Shown here in pieces: positions 8,060-15,855 of a stretch of DNA of 64,000 nucleotides. Source of the DNA: Halorubrum hochsteinianum (GTDB lineage Archaea > Halobacteriota > Halobacteria > Halobacteriales > Haloferacaceae). Under the pieces are notes generated by a model that ran no database searches, was not told the DNA's origin, and saw only the letters and a program-made list of their open reading frames with translations. The position numbers and the translations under genes were made by a program. How positions within the stretch are numbered: the stretch's first letter is position 1; each line of letters begins with the position of its first letter. Where the stretch lies: assembly GCF_023702125.1 (NCBI RefSeq), contig NZ_CP098415.1, positions 1,674,001-1,738,000 on the forward strand, given 5' to 3'.

Positions 8060-8814
8060 TCGGGGTCGTCCGCGTCCCCGTCCGCGCCTGCGTCCGTTCC
8101 CCCGTCCGCGCCTGCGTCCGTTCCCCCGTCCGCGCCTGCGTCCGTTCCCCCGTCCGGGTCCCGCCGGAGCGCCTCGATCGCCGCGTCGAGCGGCGGTAGC
8201 TCCGCCCCCTCGACGAGCAGCGGCTCGACGATCCGCCGGAGGGTCGCCTCGGCGACGGTGCGGGTGTAGCCGTCGTCCTCGTCGCCGCGCACGGAGTCGG
8301 CGAGGGTGATCTGCCGGGTCCGCGCGCCGTCGAGGGTCGCCACGATCATCGCCGCCGTCTCCTCGACGTCGACCTCGCGGAAGACGCCCGCCTCGATGCC
8401 GTCAGCGAGGATGTCGGCGACGGTCCCCCGGAGCAGCCGGTCGCTGCGCGCCAGCTGCTCGCGGATCCGCTCGTTGAACGGTCCCTGCGTCCGCAGTTCG
8501 AGCAGCGCGATGTGGAACGCCTCGCGGTCCGTCTCGTCCGGCGCGAAGACGAACCACCCGATGAACTGGACCAGCCGCTCGACGGGCGGGTCGTCGGCGC
8601 GGGCCGCGATCCGCTTCTCGGAGTCGGAGACGATGTACTCGAGGAAGGCGACGAGCAGGTCCTCCTTCGTGTCGTAGTGGTAGTGGAGCAGCGACTTGCT
8701 CTTCGAGCACTCGTCGGCGATGTCCTGCATCGTCAGGTCCGCGTAGCCGTGAGCGCGGAGGGCGCTGTACACCCCGTCCATGATCTCCTCCGCCGCGCTC
8801 GGCGCGTCGCTCAT
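8056..8814 (-). CDS. TetR/AcrR-family transcriptional regulator
   Basis: 252 residues starting MSDAPSAAEEIMDGVYSALR. The N-terminal helix-turn-helix is clear: YADLTMQDIADECSKSKSLL followed by the invariant-type YHYDTKEDLL. The C-terminal ligand-binding half is helical. The last 35 or so residues are a tandem repeat of GGTDAGAD (three units) plus DADDPE, which looks like an unstructured tail. The stop overlaps the MFS start (ATGA), so regulator and exporter are co-transcribed. A perfect inverted repeat touches the start codon and is the obvious autoregulatory operator. Confidence 0.93.
   Translation of the reverse strand: MSDAPSAAEEIMDGVYSALRAHGYADLTMQDIADECSKSKSLLHYHYDTKEDLLVAFLEYIVSDSEKRIAARADDPPVERLVQFIGWFVFAPDETDREAFHIALLELRTQGPFNERIREQLARSDRLLRGTVADILADGIEAGVFREVDVEETAAMIVATLDGARTRQITLADSVRGDEDDGYTRTVAEATLRRIVEPLLVEGAELPPLDAAIEALRRDPDGGTDAGADGGTDAGADGGTDAGADGDADDPE
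8078..8150. repeat. Three-unit 24-bp tandem repeat in the tetR 3' end
   Basis: The unit ccgtccgcgcctgcgtccgt (plus four bases, 24 bp) is repeated three times in frame, so each unit adds eight residues (GGTDAGAD) to the regulator's tail. In-frame, identical units suggest a recently expanded variable-number repeat. Confidence 0.9.
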
Positions 8815-8833
8815 TGACTGACCGGTCAGTCAA
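8814..8833 (-). promoter_or_regulatory. Perfect 20-bp inverted repeat, candidate TetR operator
   Basis: Half-site TTGACTGACC at 8814-8823 is followed directly by its exact complement GGTCAGTCAA at 8824-8833. The repeat begins at the first base of the tetR start codon and covers the expected transcription start, downstream of an A/T-richer ggatttacc on the minus strand. TetR proteins bind such palindromes, so repression of tetR-mfs is the natural inference. Confidence 0.8.
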
Positions 8834-8970
8834 CGAGCGGTAAATCCCTATCGGTCGGGACCGCTCCGGCCGGAAACGTCCCGGCCGGGACGGCCCCGCG
8901 GTCCGTCGACGGACCATCGGACCGGGGGTCCGTCGGTGGCGACGACGCGCGCTACGGAGCCGCCGCTCGC

Positions 8971-8990
8971 GGGTCGAAAACGGTCGAAAA
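8971..8990 (-). terminator. Likely T-rich terminator of the cold-shock gene
   Basis: On the minus strand, just after the cspA stop, TTTTCGACCG is followed by TTTTCGACCC, giving two T4 tracts 10 nt apart. Archaeal RNA polymerase terminates at short T-tracts. There is no strong hairpin. Confidence 0.45.
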
Positions 8991-9018
8991 GCCGATTCGC
9001 CTCGGTGTCGTCGCCGAC

Positions 9019-9213
9019 TTACAGACGGGTGACGTTGGTCGCGCGCGGACCCTTCTCCGCCTCCTCGATGTCGAACTCGACTTCCTGACCCTCTTCGAGG
9101 TCCGGGCCGCCGACGTCCTCCATGTGGAAGAACACGTCCTCGTCCGCGTCGTCAGTCGAAATGAAACCGTAGCCGCCAGTGTCGTTGAAGAAATCAACTT
9201 CGCCTTTCGCCAT
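9019..9213 (-). CDS. cspA: Cold-shock domain protein
   Basis: 64 residues starting MAKGEVDFFNDTGGYGFIST. Both RNA-binding motifs are present: the RNP1-like GGYGFIS at about residues 13-19 and the RNP2 DVFFHM near residue 26. The protein is a single OB-fold of normal length, acidic as in other haloarchaea. CSD proteins bind single-stranded RNA/DNA and act as chaperones or translation modulators. It is a lone gene with its own TATA box and T-rich downstream region. Confidence 0.95.
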   Translation of the reverse strand: MAKGEVDFFNDTGGYGFISTDDADEDVFFHMEDVGGPDLEEGQEVEFDIEEAEKGPRATNVTRL

Positions 9214-9237
9214 TGCGACCGTAGAACCGGCACCGGC

Positions 9238-9247
9238 ACATAAAAGC
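9238..9247 (-). promoter_or_regulatory. TATA-like box of cspA
   Basis: On the minus strand, gcttttatgt lies 25-34 nt before the cspA ATG at 9213, in a GC-rich context. The spacing suggests a nearly leaderless transcript. Confidence 0.6.
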
Positions 9248-9354
9248 TTTCCGCGACTCGTCGGCCGTGGAACGCCGTGTCACGCAGGGAGCGCGGGGCG
9301 GAAGCGAGGCCGTTGACTTCCGGGTCGCGCGGGCGACCGACTCCGTGTTAGTAA

Positions 9355-9381
9355 CTACTATACGACACCGGTTCAGAACCG
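9355..9381 (+). promoter_or_regulatory. sdhC promoter with a 13-bp palindrome
   Basis: A TATA-like actactatac ends near 9363, about 26 nt before the sdhC ATG at 9388. Immediately downstream, 9369-9381 reads CGGTTC-A-GAACCG, a perfect inverted repeat lying between the TATA box and the start codon. This is a possible operator position for controlling the succinate dehydrogenase operon. Confidence 0.5.
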
Positions 9382-9387
9382 TTAGGT

Positions 9388-9813
9388 ATGAGTCAGTCGT
9401 ACAATCGAGGCCTCATCGAGGACTTCGGCCGCTGGCGGGAGTTCGAGGCGGGGATGTGGGCGTGGATCTTCCACAAGTTCACGGGATGGGTGCTCATCGG
9501 GTACCTGTTCACGCACATCGCGGTGCTGAGCACAGGAATTCCCGCCGCCGGGGCGAGCGAGGCGGCGATCATGGCGGGCGAGGACGTGTACACGCAGACC
9601 ATCGTCTCGCTGGAGGGGCTGCTGCTCGTGCGCATCCTCGAAGTCGGCCTGCTGGCCGTCGCCGTCTTCCACATGCTCAACGGGACCCGACTCCTGCTCA
9701 CCGACCTCGGGATCGGGCTGGGCGCACAGGACAAGAGCTTCTACGCGTCGCTAATCCTGACCGGCGCGATCACCGTCGCGTCCGTGCCGACGTTCCTCGC
9801 GGGGGCGTTCTGA
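9388..9813 (+). CDS. sdhC: Succinate dehydrogenase cytochrome b subunit SdhC
   Basis: 141 residues starting [20 protein letters not shown]. It has three membrane helices ([53 protein letters not shown]). Conserved His residues within or near the helices ([26 protein letters not shown]) are candidate haem ligands, and the HxxNGxRxLLxD signature is that of SdhC. It anchors the dehydrogenase to the membrane and passes electrons to quinone. It is the first gene of the sdh operon, one base before sdhD. Confidence 0.93.
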   Translation: MSQSYNRGLIEDFGRWREFEAGMWAWIFHKFTGWVLIGYLFTHIAVLSTGIPAAGASEAAIMAGEDVYTQTIVSLEGLLLVRILEVGLLAVAVFHMLNGTRLLLTDLGIGLGAQDKSFYASLILTGAITVASVPTFLAGAF

Positions 9814-9814
9814 G

Positions 9815-10186
9815 ATGGCCGAGCGCTACTCCTCGTTCCAGAAGGGCGGTCGGATGTGGTTCCTCCAGCGGGTCACGGCGGTGTTCCTGCTGGTCGTGTT
9901 GGCCTTCCACTTCTTCCTGCTCCACTTCGTCCACCACGCCGACGAGGTGTCGTTCCTCGCCAGCTCCGGCCGGATGGAGAGCCTGAGCTACTACTCGCTG
10001 ATGATCACGTTCCTCGTGACCGCGACGTTCCACGGGGTCAACGGCGTCTACAACGCCCTGGTCAATCAGGGCCTCACCGGCACGAAACGCACCGTGATCA
10101 AGTGGACGCTCGTCGCCGCGAGCGTCGTGTTGATCGCGCAGGGAATCCGCACCGCGAACGCGTGGGCGGGAATTGGACTCTACTGA
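9815..10186 (+). CDS. sdhD: Succinate dehydrogenase membrane anchor SdhD
   Basis: 123 residues starting MAERYSSFQKGGRMWFLQRV. Three hydrophobic helices are present (VFLLVVLAFHFFLLHFVHHA, YYSLMITFLVTATFHGVNG, WTLVAASVVLIAQGIR). The RMWFLQRVTAVFL start and FHGVNGVYN are typical of the second anchor subunit, with histidines placed for haem or quinone binding. The gap from the sdhC stop is one nucleotide and from its own stop to sdhB seven, so the genes are co-transcribed and probably translationally coupled. Confidence 0.92.
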   Translation: MAERYSSFQKGGRMWFLQRVTAVFLLVVLAFHFFLLHFVHHADEVSFLASSGRMESLSYYSLMITFLVTATFHGVNGVYNALVNQGLTGTKRTVIKWTLVAASVVLIAQGIRTANAWAGIGLY

Positions 10187-10193
10187 ACCGACA

Positions 10194-11087
10194 ATGAGCA
10201 CGCAAATTCCGAAGCAGACCGAGGAATCGACCGAGACCGAGACCGAGGCGGCCGAGCCGGCCTCGAAGGGCGAGGAGCGCCGCGCCGAGAAGCGCCGCCG
10301 CGCGGCCGAGCGCCGCGAGCAGCGACAGGAGGAGGAGGCCGAGAAGGCCGCCGCCGACGAGAGCACGGTGGAGCTGAAGGTGTTCCGCTACGACCCGCAG
10401 GTCGAGGGGAAACAGGAGCCGCGGTTCGACACCTTCCACGTCCCGTTCACGAAGGGGATGACCGTCCTCGACGCGCTGATGTACGCGCGCGACACGTACG
10501 ACTCCTCGCTCACGTTCCGCCACTCCTGCCGGCAGGCGGTGTGCGGGTCCGACGCGATGTTCGTCAACGGCGGGCAGAAGCTGGCGTGTAAGACGCAGAT
10601 CTCGGAGCTGGAGGAGCCGGTCCGGGTCGAGCCGCTCCCGCACGCCGAGGTGACGAAGGACCTCGTCGTCGACATGGAGCACTTCTACGACCAGATGGAG
10701 GCCGTCGAGCCGTACTTCCAGACGAACGAGTTCCCGGACGGCGAACTCGAAGAGCAGCGGCAGGACCGCGAGAACCGCGAGAAGATCAAGATGTCCACGC
10801 GCTGTATCTGGTGTGGCGCGTGTATGTCCTCGTGTAACATCGCCGCGGGCGACAACGAGTACCTCGGGCCGGCCGCGATCAACAAGGCGTACCGGTTCGC
10901 CATGGACGAGCGCGAGGGCGAGGAGATGAAACAGAAGCGGCTGGAGATCATCGAGCAGGAGCACGGCGTCTGGCGGTGTCAGACCCAGTTCTCCTGTACC
11001 GAGGTGTGCCCGAAGGACATCCCCCTCACCGAGCACATCCAGGAGCTGAAGCGCGAGGCGGTCAAGAACAACCTGAAGTTTTGGTGA
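10194..11087 (+). CDS. sdhB: Succinate dehydrogenase iron-sulfur subunit SdhB
   Basis: 297 residues from the ATG at 10194 (MSTQIPKQTEESTETETEAA). The [2Fe-2S] site is SCRQAVCGSDAMFVNGG...LAC, with Asp in place of the third Cys of the first cluster motif, as in some bacterial SdhB. The C-terminal half carries CIWCGACMSSCNIA and CQTQFSCTEVCPKDI for the [4Fe-4S] and [3Fe-4S] clusters. The first 55 or so residues are an extra highly charged, probably helical segment (GEERRAEKRRRAAERREQ). The stop TGA at 11085-11087 overlaps the left attachment repeat of the inserted element that separates this gene from sdhA. Confidence 0.97.
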   Translation: MSTQIPKQTEESTETETEAAEPASKGEERRAEKRRRAAERREQRQEEEAEKAAADESTVELKVFRYDPQVEGKQEPRFDTFHVPFTKGMTVLDALMYARDTYDSSLTFRHSCRQAVCGSDAMFVNGGQKLACKTQISELEEPVRVEPLPHAEVTKDLVVDMEHFYDQMEAVEPYFQTNEFPDGELEEQRQDRENREKIKMSTRCIWCGACMSSCNIAAGDNEYLGPAAINKAYRFAMDEREGEEMKQKRLEIIEQEHGVWRCQTQFSCTEVCPKDIPLTEHIQELKREAVKNNLKFW

Positions 11088-11092
11088 AATTA
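11086..11092 (+). other. Putative attL core (gaaatta)
   Basis: Left copy of the 7-bp direct repeat, overlapping the sdhB stop codon (TGA AATTA). TTGGT at 11081-11085 flanks it and is the inverted complement of ACCAA at 15849-15853, so the uninterrupted site would be a core between 5-bp inverted arms. Confidence 0.55.
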
Positions 11093-11197
11093 GGTTAGAA
11101 AAACCTCCTGCCTTTATCAGTTACCCGTTCGGGACGTACCCCCACGGAGCGGACCGTCCATGTCGCAACCCGACTGACAGCTAACTGAACAGAGGCA

Positions 11198-11206
11198 GTT
11201 TTATTC
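11198..11206 (+). promoter_or_regulatory. TATA-like box before the 66-residue membrane protein gene
   Basis: gttttattc lies 26-34 nt upstream of the ATG at 11232. The following 25 nt are also A/T-rich (attacgaattgactaattcg). Confidence 0.5.
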
Positions 11207-11231
11207 AATTACGAATTGACTAATTCGATAT

Positions 11232-11432
11232 ATGGGATTCACTGGGTTTCTCGTTGATATAGCCAAAGCGGTAGGAGCACTGGGTGTAGTCCTATTCACA
11301 GGAGTGAATGGTATTGACGGTGTAATAATGGGCAACATCGAATTTACGGACTATATTTTGCTGGCAGTAATGGTTATTTCCATGCTATACTTGTTCTACA
11401 CTCTCACGCAATTACGAACCACATCTTACTAA
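11232..11432 (+). CDS. Small membrane protein of unknown function (element-borne)
   Basis: 66 residues starting MGFTGFLVDIAKAVGALGVV. It has two hydrophobic segments (about residues 5-24 and 41-60: YILLAVMVISMLYLFYTLTQ) separated by a short NGIDGVIMGNIEFTD loop. Codon use is much AT-richer than in the surrounding chromosome, fitting recent transfer. A well-placed TATA box supports expression. I do not recognise the family; small two-helix proteins are common on haloarchaeal plasmids and viruses. Confidence 0.55.
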   Translation: MGFTGFLVDIAKAVGALGVVLFTGVNGIDGVIMGNIEFTDYILLAVMVISMLYLFYTLTQLRTTSY

Positions 11433-11518
11433 CGGGCTGTTCTGTCTCAGATATATGTTGGTTCACGAAACAAAGAGAAAGTCGGGGCGTCATATCAGAT
11501 GGCGTATGTGAAACGCAC

Positions 11519-11881
11519 CTATTCGTAGTTCACACCGACAGTCACCTCGACGATCTCCCCGCTCGGTTTCCCGACGACAGTAACGAAGGCCACGGCGTCG
11601 CCGTCGCGGTAAGGAGTCTCAACCGTCTCACACACGGTGAAACGAACATGCCCCTCAGAGTCTGTCCATGGCTCGGACGGGTTGGCGTTACATAGCAAGT
11701 GGTGGTGGATAGGTCTCGGCGGAACAACCCCCGTGGTTGCGTCCGTCACTCGAGCGTCGTCGACGCCGAGACGGTACGCCTCGTCGACGAGCCGCGTCAC
11801 GTCTGCCGTCGACGGCGTCGTCGCCGTGGTTATGTCTCTGTCAGTCAGATCGGCGTCAGCCGTCCATGAATCGTGTTCCAT
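11519..11881 (-). CDS. Hypothetical protein in the inserted element
   Basis: 120 residues starting MEHDSWTADADLTDRDITTA. The protein is soluble and acidic and ends EIVEVTVGVNYE. It contains HHHLLCNANPSEPW and VRFTVCETVETPYRDGD, with two cysteines but no complete metal-binding motif. No named domain is evident. The start ATG is at 11881. The IS5-type element begins 68 nt upstream of this start and may have separated the gene from its original promoter. Confidence 0.55.
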   Translation of the reverse strand: MEHDSWTADADLTDRDITTATTPSTADVTRLVDEAYRLGVDDARVTDATTGVVPPRPIHHHLLCNANPSEPWTDSEGHVRFTVCETVETPYRDGDAVAFVTVVGKPSGEIVEVTVGVNYE

Positions 11882-11948
11882 GGTACGTCAATACCACAGA
11901 AGGAAGGTGAATCAAGATGTGCTAAAGGGCGACTGTCGCGACATACAG

Positions 11949-12890
11949 GGGCTGTGTTGAATCGCCATACGGCGGCAGGGTAGGTCGCTAAATCAAAGGC
12001 GTTGAAGCGGGAAGATTCGGTTGCCTATGACACAAATCTCCCGCTTCATCGGGGAGGTTGTGCCGGTTGCTCAAAGAGTTACTGGCGATGGAGGCGAATC
12101 CGCCGCCCCGGAAGGCGGCGGCGGATTCGCCGACTACGCACTCGTTTCCCTCCACTGTCTGCGAATTTACCTCGATACATCGTACCGCATGACGATCGGC
12201 CTGCTCAAAGAGATGCCACAAATAACCGGGGAGATCGGCCTCAGCGCGGCCGATCTCCCTGCGCCGTCCACGTTGTGTAAGGCGTTCGACCGGATCAGTA
12301 TGAGTGTTTGTCGAGTGCTGCTGCGCCAGTCGGCGCAGCTGCACGATCTCTCCGAACACGCCGCGATCGACGCCACATTCTACGACCGCTCACCAGCCAG
12401 CCGCCACTACTGCCAGCGAATCAGCTACCGCGTTCAAAAGCTGAAAGTCACGAAACTCGTCGATACAGCGTCGCAAGCTGTCCTTGACGTTCACTGCTCG
12501 ACGAACCGAGAAGGAAGTGACGCAGATCTCGCTGAGCAGATCGCCCGCCGGAACGCGGGCGATCTGCGGTCTCTTGCGGCCGATAAGGGCTACGACAAGA
12601 AATCGCTCCGCGAAGGATTACGCGATCTTGGGATCAGACCGCTGATCAAGCACCGCATCTTCGCGCCGTACGACCACGCACACAACGCCAGAATCGACGA
12701 TAATCGCTACAATCAGCGCTCTATGACCGAAACCGTGAACTCGGCTGTGAAGCGCTCGCTCGGCTTCGCCGTGCGAGCGCGGTCCTGGTTCCGTGAGTTC
12801 CGCGAGATCGCTCTGATGTGTATGGTCTACAACATCAAGCGCTTCGTCAAACAGTGAATCTCTACGCCTTACAGCGATTCAACACAGCCC
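11949..12890 (+). mobile_element. IS5-family insertion sequence, 942 bp
   Basis: The left end begins GGGCTGTGTTGAATCGC (11949-11965) and the right end carries the exact complement (12874-12890), giving 17-bp perfect terminal inverted repeats with further partial match inside. The 6-bp direct repeat ATACAG flanks both ends (11943-11948 and 12891-12896). One transposase gene fills the interior. It is inserted inside the larger sdh-splitting element, so it arrived in that DNA either before or after integration. The intact ends and target duplication suggest a recent insertion. Confidence 0.9.
12027..12857 (+). CDS. IS5-family transposase
   Basis: 276 residues from the ATG at 12027 (MTQISRFIGEVVPVAQRVTG). 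The DDE catalytic residues are recognisable: D in HAAIDATFYDR, D in LAADKGYDKKSL and E in MTETVNSAVKRSLG, followed by FREIALMCMVYNIKRF at the C-terminus. This layout is that of the short haloarchaeal IS5-type transposases. No frameshift or internal stop is present, so it is probably active. Confidence 0.93.
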   Translation: MTQISRFIGEVVPVAQRVTGDGGESAAPEGGGGFADYALVSLHCLRIYLDTSYRMTIGLLKEMPQITGEIGLSAADLPAPSTLCKAFDRISMSVCRVLLRQSAQLHDLSEHAAIDATFYDRSPASRHYCQRISYRVQKLKVTKLVDTASQAVLDVHCSTNREGSDADLAEQIARRNAGDLRSLAADKGYDKKSLREGLRDLGIRPLIKHRIFAPYDHAHNARIDDNRYNQRSMTETVNSAVKRSLGFAVRARSWFREFREIALMCMVYNIKRFVKQ

Positions 12891-12896
12891 ATACAG

Positions 12897-13449
<553 letters not shown>

Positions 13450-13779
13450 TTAGGTCAAATGTTGCTTGTATTCGGGCTTCATAGCCTGAACAAAGTAGTA
13501 AATAAATATTCCGAAGAATACAAAGAATGCCATCATCGCCACAACTCCAAAGAAGACAACGGATGATGCCCAAGCGGTATCCAAGACGCCCAAGAGAAGA
13601 AGGAAACCAGATGCTGTTAACGACGCCAGCATCAACAAGAAGATTCTCACAAATAGCGATTCGGTTTCTTTGTCTGTCTCAGGGGAGGTGTTTCGTTGTA
13701 AAAACCGCATTGTGAGAAATACAACGGGCAGCATCAGCCCAACAACTTGAATCAGGTCAAGAGCGATCTGTCGAGCCAT
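13450..13779 (-). CDS. Small membrane protein of unknown function (element-borne)
   Basis: 109 residues starting MARQIALDLIQVVGLMLPVV. Three hydrophobic segments are visible: LIQVVGLMLPVVFLTMRF, RIFLLMLASLTASGFLLLLG and SVVFFGVVAMMAFFVFFGIF. A hydrophilic loop (QRNTSPETDKETES) and a basic C-terminus (QAMKPEYKQHLT) lie outside them. It is AT-rich compared with chromosomal genes. I do not recognise the family; similar small membrane proteins occur in haloarchaeal plasmids and viruses. Confidence 0.6.
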   Translation of the reverse strand: MARQIALDLIQVVGLMLPVVFLTMRFLQRNTSPETDKETESLFVRIFLLMLASLTASGFLLLLGVLDTAWASSVVFFGVVAMMAFFVFFGIFIYYFVQAMKPEYKQHLT

Positions 13780-14177
13780 ACCTCGCCTTTGACAAACGGA
13801 TGAGATAATCCCATCGGCGCGTCAATACTGAAAATCATCAGTAGGTTCAGTATGGCAGCATACTCAGAGTGAACTTCAATAAGCACGATTTAACCACAGC
13901 AGATAGCCGAAAACGCTGCGTTGAGCGGAGCGGGTCGCGGACGCGAACCGGGGTAGCCTAAATCGGGGATAACCTGTTGTTACCGATAATGCGGATAACA
14001 GCGTTATACTATAATGTAATCATCCCTAATTCGCAGCCGCGCCACGGCAAGCGTCTGTGCGCGTGTGACCCCACCGAAGGGAACCACCGCGGCGGCCGTA
14101 TGTCCCCGTGCCTACGGCACCGAACGATCCCCGCCGCCGATATTATATATTGGACAAACGTCAGTTAGTGGTGGAGA
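13780..14177. other. A/T-rich intergenic region of the inserted element
   Basis: No convincing gene. The stretch contains short repeated motifs (ggataac twice between 13969 and 13997, with gttacc between them) and two TATA-like stretches, ttatactataatg near 13998-14012 and tattatatat near 14140-14150. The second is about 30 nt before the small gene at 14178. A regulatory or replication-origin role is possible but nothing here is diagnostic. Confidence 0.4.
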
Positions 14178-14396
14178 ATGCGGGTGAAAATCATCTGCCG
14201 ACTCATCCGTCAAACGATGGGCAAGGCAAACCTCATGACTCAAAACAAAGTCACAAGAGAACACGTCCGCGTTCTCCGTGAGGCTGACAACCCTGCCGCT
14301 CCCCTCGCACGGCTTATCTGTCGTATCGAGGGGAACGACGACAGAGATCCACCGTCAGCCTCGTCGCGGAACGGACGGGGGGCCGCCGCCGACTAA
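14178..14396 (+). CDS. Possible small protein near the integrase gene
   Basis: 72 residues starting MRVKIICRLIRQTMGKANLM; a shorter start is the ATG giving MTQNKVTREHVRVLREADNP. The TATA-like tattatatat near 14140-14150 is well placed for the longer start. The VTREHVRVLREA segment looks helical, but no named DNA-binding fold is evident and the C-terminus is low complexity. It converges on the integrase gene 38 nt away. The call rests mainly on the promoter and position. Confidence 0.35.
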   Translation: MRVKIICRLIRQTMGKANLMTQNKVTREHVRVLREADNPAAPLARLICRIEGNDDRDPPSASSRNGRGAAAD

Positions 14397-14434
14397 CCCT
14401 CGGGGCGGATCTTCCCCGTCCGTTACGGACGAAC

Positions 14435-15733
14435 CTATTCCTCCCCGAGCAACTGCTTCACCAGTTCGGGATTCTCTGCGGCGACTTCGGGGTTCTCTTT
14501 GAGGTATCCCCGCACAGCATCTATCGCTTCCCGTTCGGCGTCAGATTCTGCCGCCTTTGCGCCTTCGTGAACAACGTTCTCGACTGTCTCTTTGGCGGCT
14601 CGGGCGTCAGGGGCGAACACCTGTCCACACCGTGAGCAGGCTTTCGCGGCGGGTGGTAACGGCTCCGAACACGTCGGGCACGTCTCGGGTGTTAGACTCC
14701 CCTCCTTCGGCTCGGGATCACGACCCGCGTCGGACCCTTCCCGAGCGGCTCGGATATGATCCTCATCGGTAAGGTGTTGGTATGTCGTTTCCATCACGAC
14801 TGAATCTTTTTGATGACCGATGAGGTGCTTGATCGTAGACGGGTCTAAGTCGTATTCCCGCACCGCATTTGTAACGAAAAGGTGTCTGAAGTTGTGTGCG
14901 TTGCTTGGCTTCTCAACACCAGCCCGCTCGACAATCGTACTCAGTCGGTTGTGAATTGCTGGCGTTGAAAGGTACTCTCCCTTCCCGCTGATATTCCGCG
15001 CCGAAGGCAACGGTGTAATGAGATAGTCGTCTCTCTCCCCTGTCGGGTGTTTGTCGATCCAATCTCGCACGGCGTTCTCCGCCCCGAGAAGCGGTCTTTT
15101 CCGTCCCACATCGTCGGCCCCTTTTAGCCCGTCTGCGTCGGTGTTGAGGTAGTATGCCCCTTCCTCAAGGTCTATGTCTTTGATCCGAAGCGTCTGAATC
15201 GCTCGGATACGCTGCCCTGTGTAGAGTAGTAATTCAATCAAGCACCTATCTCGGGCGTTATCGCACGCGTCCCGAATTGCTTGTACGTCGTCGGCGTCGA
15301 ACATATCGCGTTCATCAACGCTGGTGTCGTTCTCTCGCTGCTTCAGGGAAATCTCGTCAGGATCTACGTCTGTCTCGTGATATCGATGGAATTTGATGAC
15401 GGCGGCCTGCCGCTGGCGTACCGTCTCGATCGCTAACTCGTCCAACCAGTCGTTGAAAACGTCTGTAAGCGTCTCCAAGGTATGTTCAAACAGGCTCGCG
15501 TCCGACTCTTTCGCCAAGAGCCGAATACTCCGCCCGTATCCCTCAAGCGAATTGTGTGAGAGTGTTTGTGTCTCTCCATTTTCGTCTTGACATGAGTATT
15601 CTATATCCTGGGGGTCGAAGGCACGAATGAACTCTAATGCGGCTTCTGTCTCTGTCTCTGATAGGGAGTCGCAACCCCTAATACGATCCTTTTCTTTTCG
15701 CAACTTATGATCGGGATCGTCTCCTCGAACCAT
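14435..15733 (-). CDS. Tyrosine recombinase / integrase with C-terminal zinc ribbon
   Basis: 432 residues starting MVRGDDPDHKLRKEKDRIRG. The N-terminal half is a SAM-like core-binding domain (LEGYGRSIRLLAKESDASLF...RQAAVIKFHRYH). The catalytic domain shows R in LYTGQRIRAIQTLRIKDID, H-x-x-R in SNAHNFRHLFVTNAV, a H in LIGHQKDSVVMETTY and the Tyr in METTYQHL. After the catalytic domain comes a Cys4 zinc ribbon (CPTCSEPLPP...CSRCG) and a helical acidic tail. It sits 105 nt from the right attachment repeat and reads inward, the usual place for an integrase. A TATA-like acttaatc (minus strand, about 15752-15760) fits a leaderless start at 15733. Confidence 0.93.
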   Translation of the reverse strand: MVRGDDPDHKLRKEKDRIRGCDSLSETETEAALEFIRAFDPQDIEYSCQDENGETQTLSHNSLEGYGRSIRLLAKESDASLFEHTLETLTDVFNDWLDELAIETVRQRQAAVIKFHRYHETDVDPDEISLKQRENDTSVDERDMFDADDVQAIRDACDNARDRCLIELLLYTGQRIRAIQTLRIKDIDLEEGAYYLNTDADGLKGADDVGRKRPLLGAENAVRDWIDKHPTGERDDYLITPLPSARNISGKGEYLSTPAIHNRLSTIVERAGVEKPSNAHNFRHLFVTNAVREYDLDPSTIKHLIGHQKDSVVMETTYQHLTDEDHIRAAREGSDAGRDPEPKEGSLTPETCPTCSEPLPPAAKACSRCGQVFAPDARAAKETVENVVHEGAKAAESDAEREAIDAVRGYLKENPEVAAENPELVKQLLGEE

Positions 15734-15838
15734 AGAGGCGAGTCATCCCCGATTAAGTAGAAGGTTATGCTCAGTTACACTAAACAAAGCCTGTTCTGGT
15801 AATCCCGACAGACAGTATCAAGGGACTCCAGACCCTAC

Positions 15839-15845
15839 GAAATTA
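15839..15845 (+). other. Putative attR core (gaaatta)
   Basis: Right copy of the 7-bp direct repeat, ending 10 nt before the sdhA ATG. ACCAA at 15849-15853 mirrors TTGGT at 11081-11085. An 8-bp tcagttac occurs inside both ends (11117-11124 and 15771-15778) and might be an arm-type integrase site, though such a short match could be chance. Confidence 0.55.
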
Positions 15846-15855
15846 CATACCAACA

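Noticed and set aside
13977-14168. 63-codon frame in the A/T-rich part of the inserted element
   Set aside because: It lies over probable promoter sequence of the next gene and shows no protein-like pattern.
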